43,025 nt of DNA from Opitutia bacterium (GTDB lineage: Bacteria; Verrucomicrobiota; Verrucomicrobiia; Opitutales; Opitutaceae): assembly GCA_947467625.1 (NCBI GenBank), contig CANIJN010000012.1, positions 1 through 43,025 on the forward strand. Reading direction: 5' to 3'. Of the stretch, positions 41,719 to 43,025 are shown piece by piece. Position 1 is the first letter of the stretch; the number at the start of each line of letters is the position of its first letter. The notes under the pieces were generated by a model, which saw only the letters and a program-made list of their open reading frames with translations, was not told the DNA's origin and did no database searches. The translations under genes and the position numbers were made by a program.

Positions 41719-43020
41719 ATGACCATGCGCCGTCCTTCTTCTCTGATCTCGACCGCCGCGTTTACGCTCGCGGGGGCGTTGTGGAGTGGGGGCTCGACGT
41801 TTGCCGCCGCGCCCTTGCTTGATAAAACCCATCTTTTTTCGGAAAAGACCGACGGGTTTGTTTCCTACCGCATCCCGTGCCTCGTCGTCACGGCGCGGGG
41901 CACGGTCTTGGCGTTTTGCGAGGCGCGCAAGTTTTCCGGTCTCGACTGGGGAGAGATCGAGATCCACCGGCGCCGCAGCACCGATGGTGGCCGCACGTTT
42001 GATCGCGCTCGGCAGGTCGCCCACGTGGGGCCGCGCCTGCCCCGCAATCCCGCCAACGCCGACCAACCTCCCGGCAAGGTGATCGGCGATCCGGGGCAGC
42101 AGACCGTCAACAACCCCGTGGCGATCGCCGACCGCGATGGCAGTGTGCACCTCATTTACTGCGTGGAATACATGCGCACGTTCTACGTGCGCAGCACCGA
42201 CGACGGCCTCACGTGGAGCCAGCCCGTCGACATCACCGCCGCCGCCGATCGTTTTCGTCCAGAGTGGCCGTGGCGCGTGATCGCGACGGGCCCCGGCCAT
42301 GGCATCCAGCTCCGGAGCGGTCGCTTGGTCGTCCCTGTATGGCTGGCGAAAGCCGAGGGCGGCGCGCACGGTGGCGCAGTCGTCGCGACACTCTATAGCA
42401 ATGATCGCGGCGCTACCTGGCAACGTGGCGAAATCGCAGTACCCCGCGCCGCGGCCGACACGCCGAGCACGAACGAACCTATCGTGGCGCAGCTTAGCGA
42501 CGGGCGCGTGATGCTGATCGCGCGCAACCATGCCCCGGTTCATCGAAAGATCGTCACCTTGAGTCGCGACGGATCCACCGGCTGGAGTCCGCCTGAGTTT
42601 GCCGAAGCGCTCATCGAGCCGATTTGCCAGGCGAGCCTCTTCAGCTACGAGGATCCCGTCGCCACCGGGAAAACACGCCTGCTCTTCTCGGGCCCGGTCT
42701 CCCTAGCGCGAGCCAGCGGCGCGGCCACCCCCGGCTCTCGCCGTGATCGCGAGAATCTCTCCGTGAAGCTCAGCTCCGACGACGGACGGACCTGGGTGGC
42801 GACGCGTTCACTGGAACCGGGACCCAGCGCCTACAGCGATCTCGCGGTGCTGCCCGACGGCACGATCCTTTGCCTGTTCGAGAATGGACGTCCCGGTGCC
42901 ACGCGCCCCAACTCCAGCCGGACCGACTGGCCTTACGCCCGCATCACGCTCGCCCGTTTCAATCTCGAATGGCTCACGGACGGCAGTAACTCATCCGCGC
43001 CTGCCCCGCTCACCCGCTGA
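41719..43020 (+). CDS. Exported sialidase (GH33-type, Asp-box) 3
   Basis: A 433-residue enzyme with a signal peptide (about 1-30), RIP motif R51-P53, EARKFSGLD for the acid/base Asp, Asp boxes STDGGRTF, STDDGLTW, SNDRGATW and SSDDGRTW, EPICQAS for the Glu and GPSAYSDLAVLPDG for the Tyr. It is a clear paralogue of the enzyme at 33989-35218, with an insertion after RLPRNP and a longer C-terminus. ATG 41719 is chosen, six bases after the receptor stop; an ATG two codons on is also possible. The stop at 43018-43020 is just inside the window. Close spacing makes it likely co-transcribed with the receptor. Confidence 0.9.
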   Translation: MTMRRPSSLISTAAFTLAGALWSGGSTFAAAPLLDKTHLFSEKTDGFVSYRIPCLVVTARGTVLAFCEARKFSGLDWGEIEIHRRRSTDGGRTFDRARQVAHVGPRLPRNPANADQPPGKVIGDPGQQTVNNPVAIADRDGSVHLIYCVEYMRTFYVRSTDDGLTWSQPVDITAAADRFRPEWPWRVIATGPGHGIQLRSGRLVVPVWLAKAEGGAHGGAVVATLYSNDRGATWQRGEIAVPRAAADTPSTNEPIVAQLSDGRVMLIARNHAPVHRKIVTLSRDGSTGWSPPEFAEALIEPICQASLFSYEDPVATGKTRLLFSGPVSLARASGAATPGSRRDRENLSVKLSSDDGRTWVATRSLEPGPSAYSDLAVLPDGTILCLFENGRPGATRPNSSRTDWPYARITLARFNLEWLTDGSNSSAPAPLTR

Positions 43021-43025
43021 CTCGG

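Noticed and set aside
1-43025. CRISPR arrays, tRNA, rRNA, insertion sequences, toxin-antitoxin or restriction genes
   Set aside because: None could be recognised; repeats seen are not spaced like CRISPR and no transposase or integrase motif was found.

Overview
The window is GC-rich bacterial DNA, most likely from Verrucomicrobiota, class Opitutia/Opitutaceae. The assignment is inferred from a complete proton-type flagellar cluster sitting next to a TonB-dependent receptor/sialidase locus, the TonB box style of that receptor, and weak Shine-Dalgarno signals. No rRNA or tRNA is present to confirm it.

Layout. 1-296: the end of a 108-bp tandem repeat array. 297-4363: a divergent pair, a 7TM hybrid histidine kinase and an NtrC-type sigma54 activator with an intact GAFTGA loop, probably the flagellar master regulators. 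4364-7076: two tandem hairpins, then two overlapping genes for exported proteins (one low-complexity, one TPR). 7077-7561: a gene-free stretch full of short direct and inverted repeats. 7562-9342: a FlgN-like coiled-coil gene and, on the other strand, a receiver/HD-GYP protein whose HD site looks dead. 9487-23271: flgB flgC fliE fliF fliG fliH fliI fliJ, a MotE-like gene, fliK flgD flgE fliL fliM fliN fliO fliP fliQ fliR, tightly packed and often overlapping by ATGA. 23408-31758: flhB flhA flhF, a small membrane gene, fliA motA motB and two unknown genes. 31878-33842: divergent yebC and dinB. 33989-43020: a carbohydrate-use locus with two paralogous sialidases, a third sialidase-fold protein, an HpcH/HpaI aldolase, a RraA-family protein, a frameshifted small secreted gene and a TonB-dependent receptor.

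How it fits together. Sites matching the sigma54 -24/-12 consensus with exact spacing lie directly before flgB and flhB. In both, the predicted transcript start falls at or within about 2 nt of the start codon, so both long operons may be nearly leaderless and driven by the sigma54 activator at 2891-4363. FliA would then control late genes outside the window. Rod/ring genes flgF, flgG, flgH, flgI, hook-associated genes, flagellin, flhG and chemotaxis genes are not here.

Most unusual points: an FlhF that has lost its GTPase motifs, with a small two-TM protein where flhG normally sits; a FliM without the usual N-terminal CheY-binding motif; the shared near-leaderless sigma54 promoters; a degenerate HD-GYP protein; and a sialidase locus paired with pyruvate-type aldolases instead of recognisable Neu5Ac catabolic genes.
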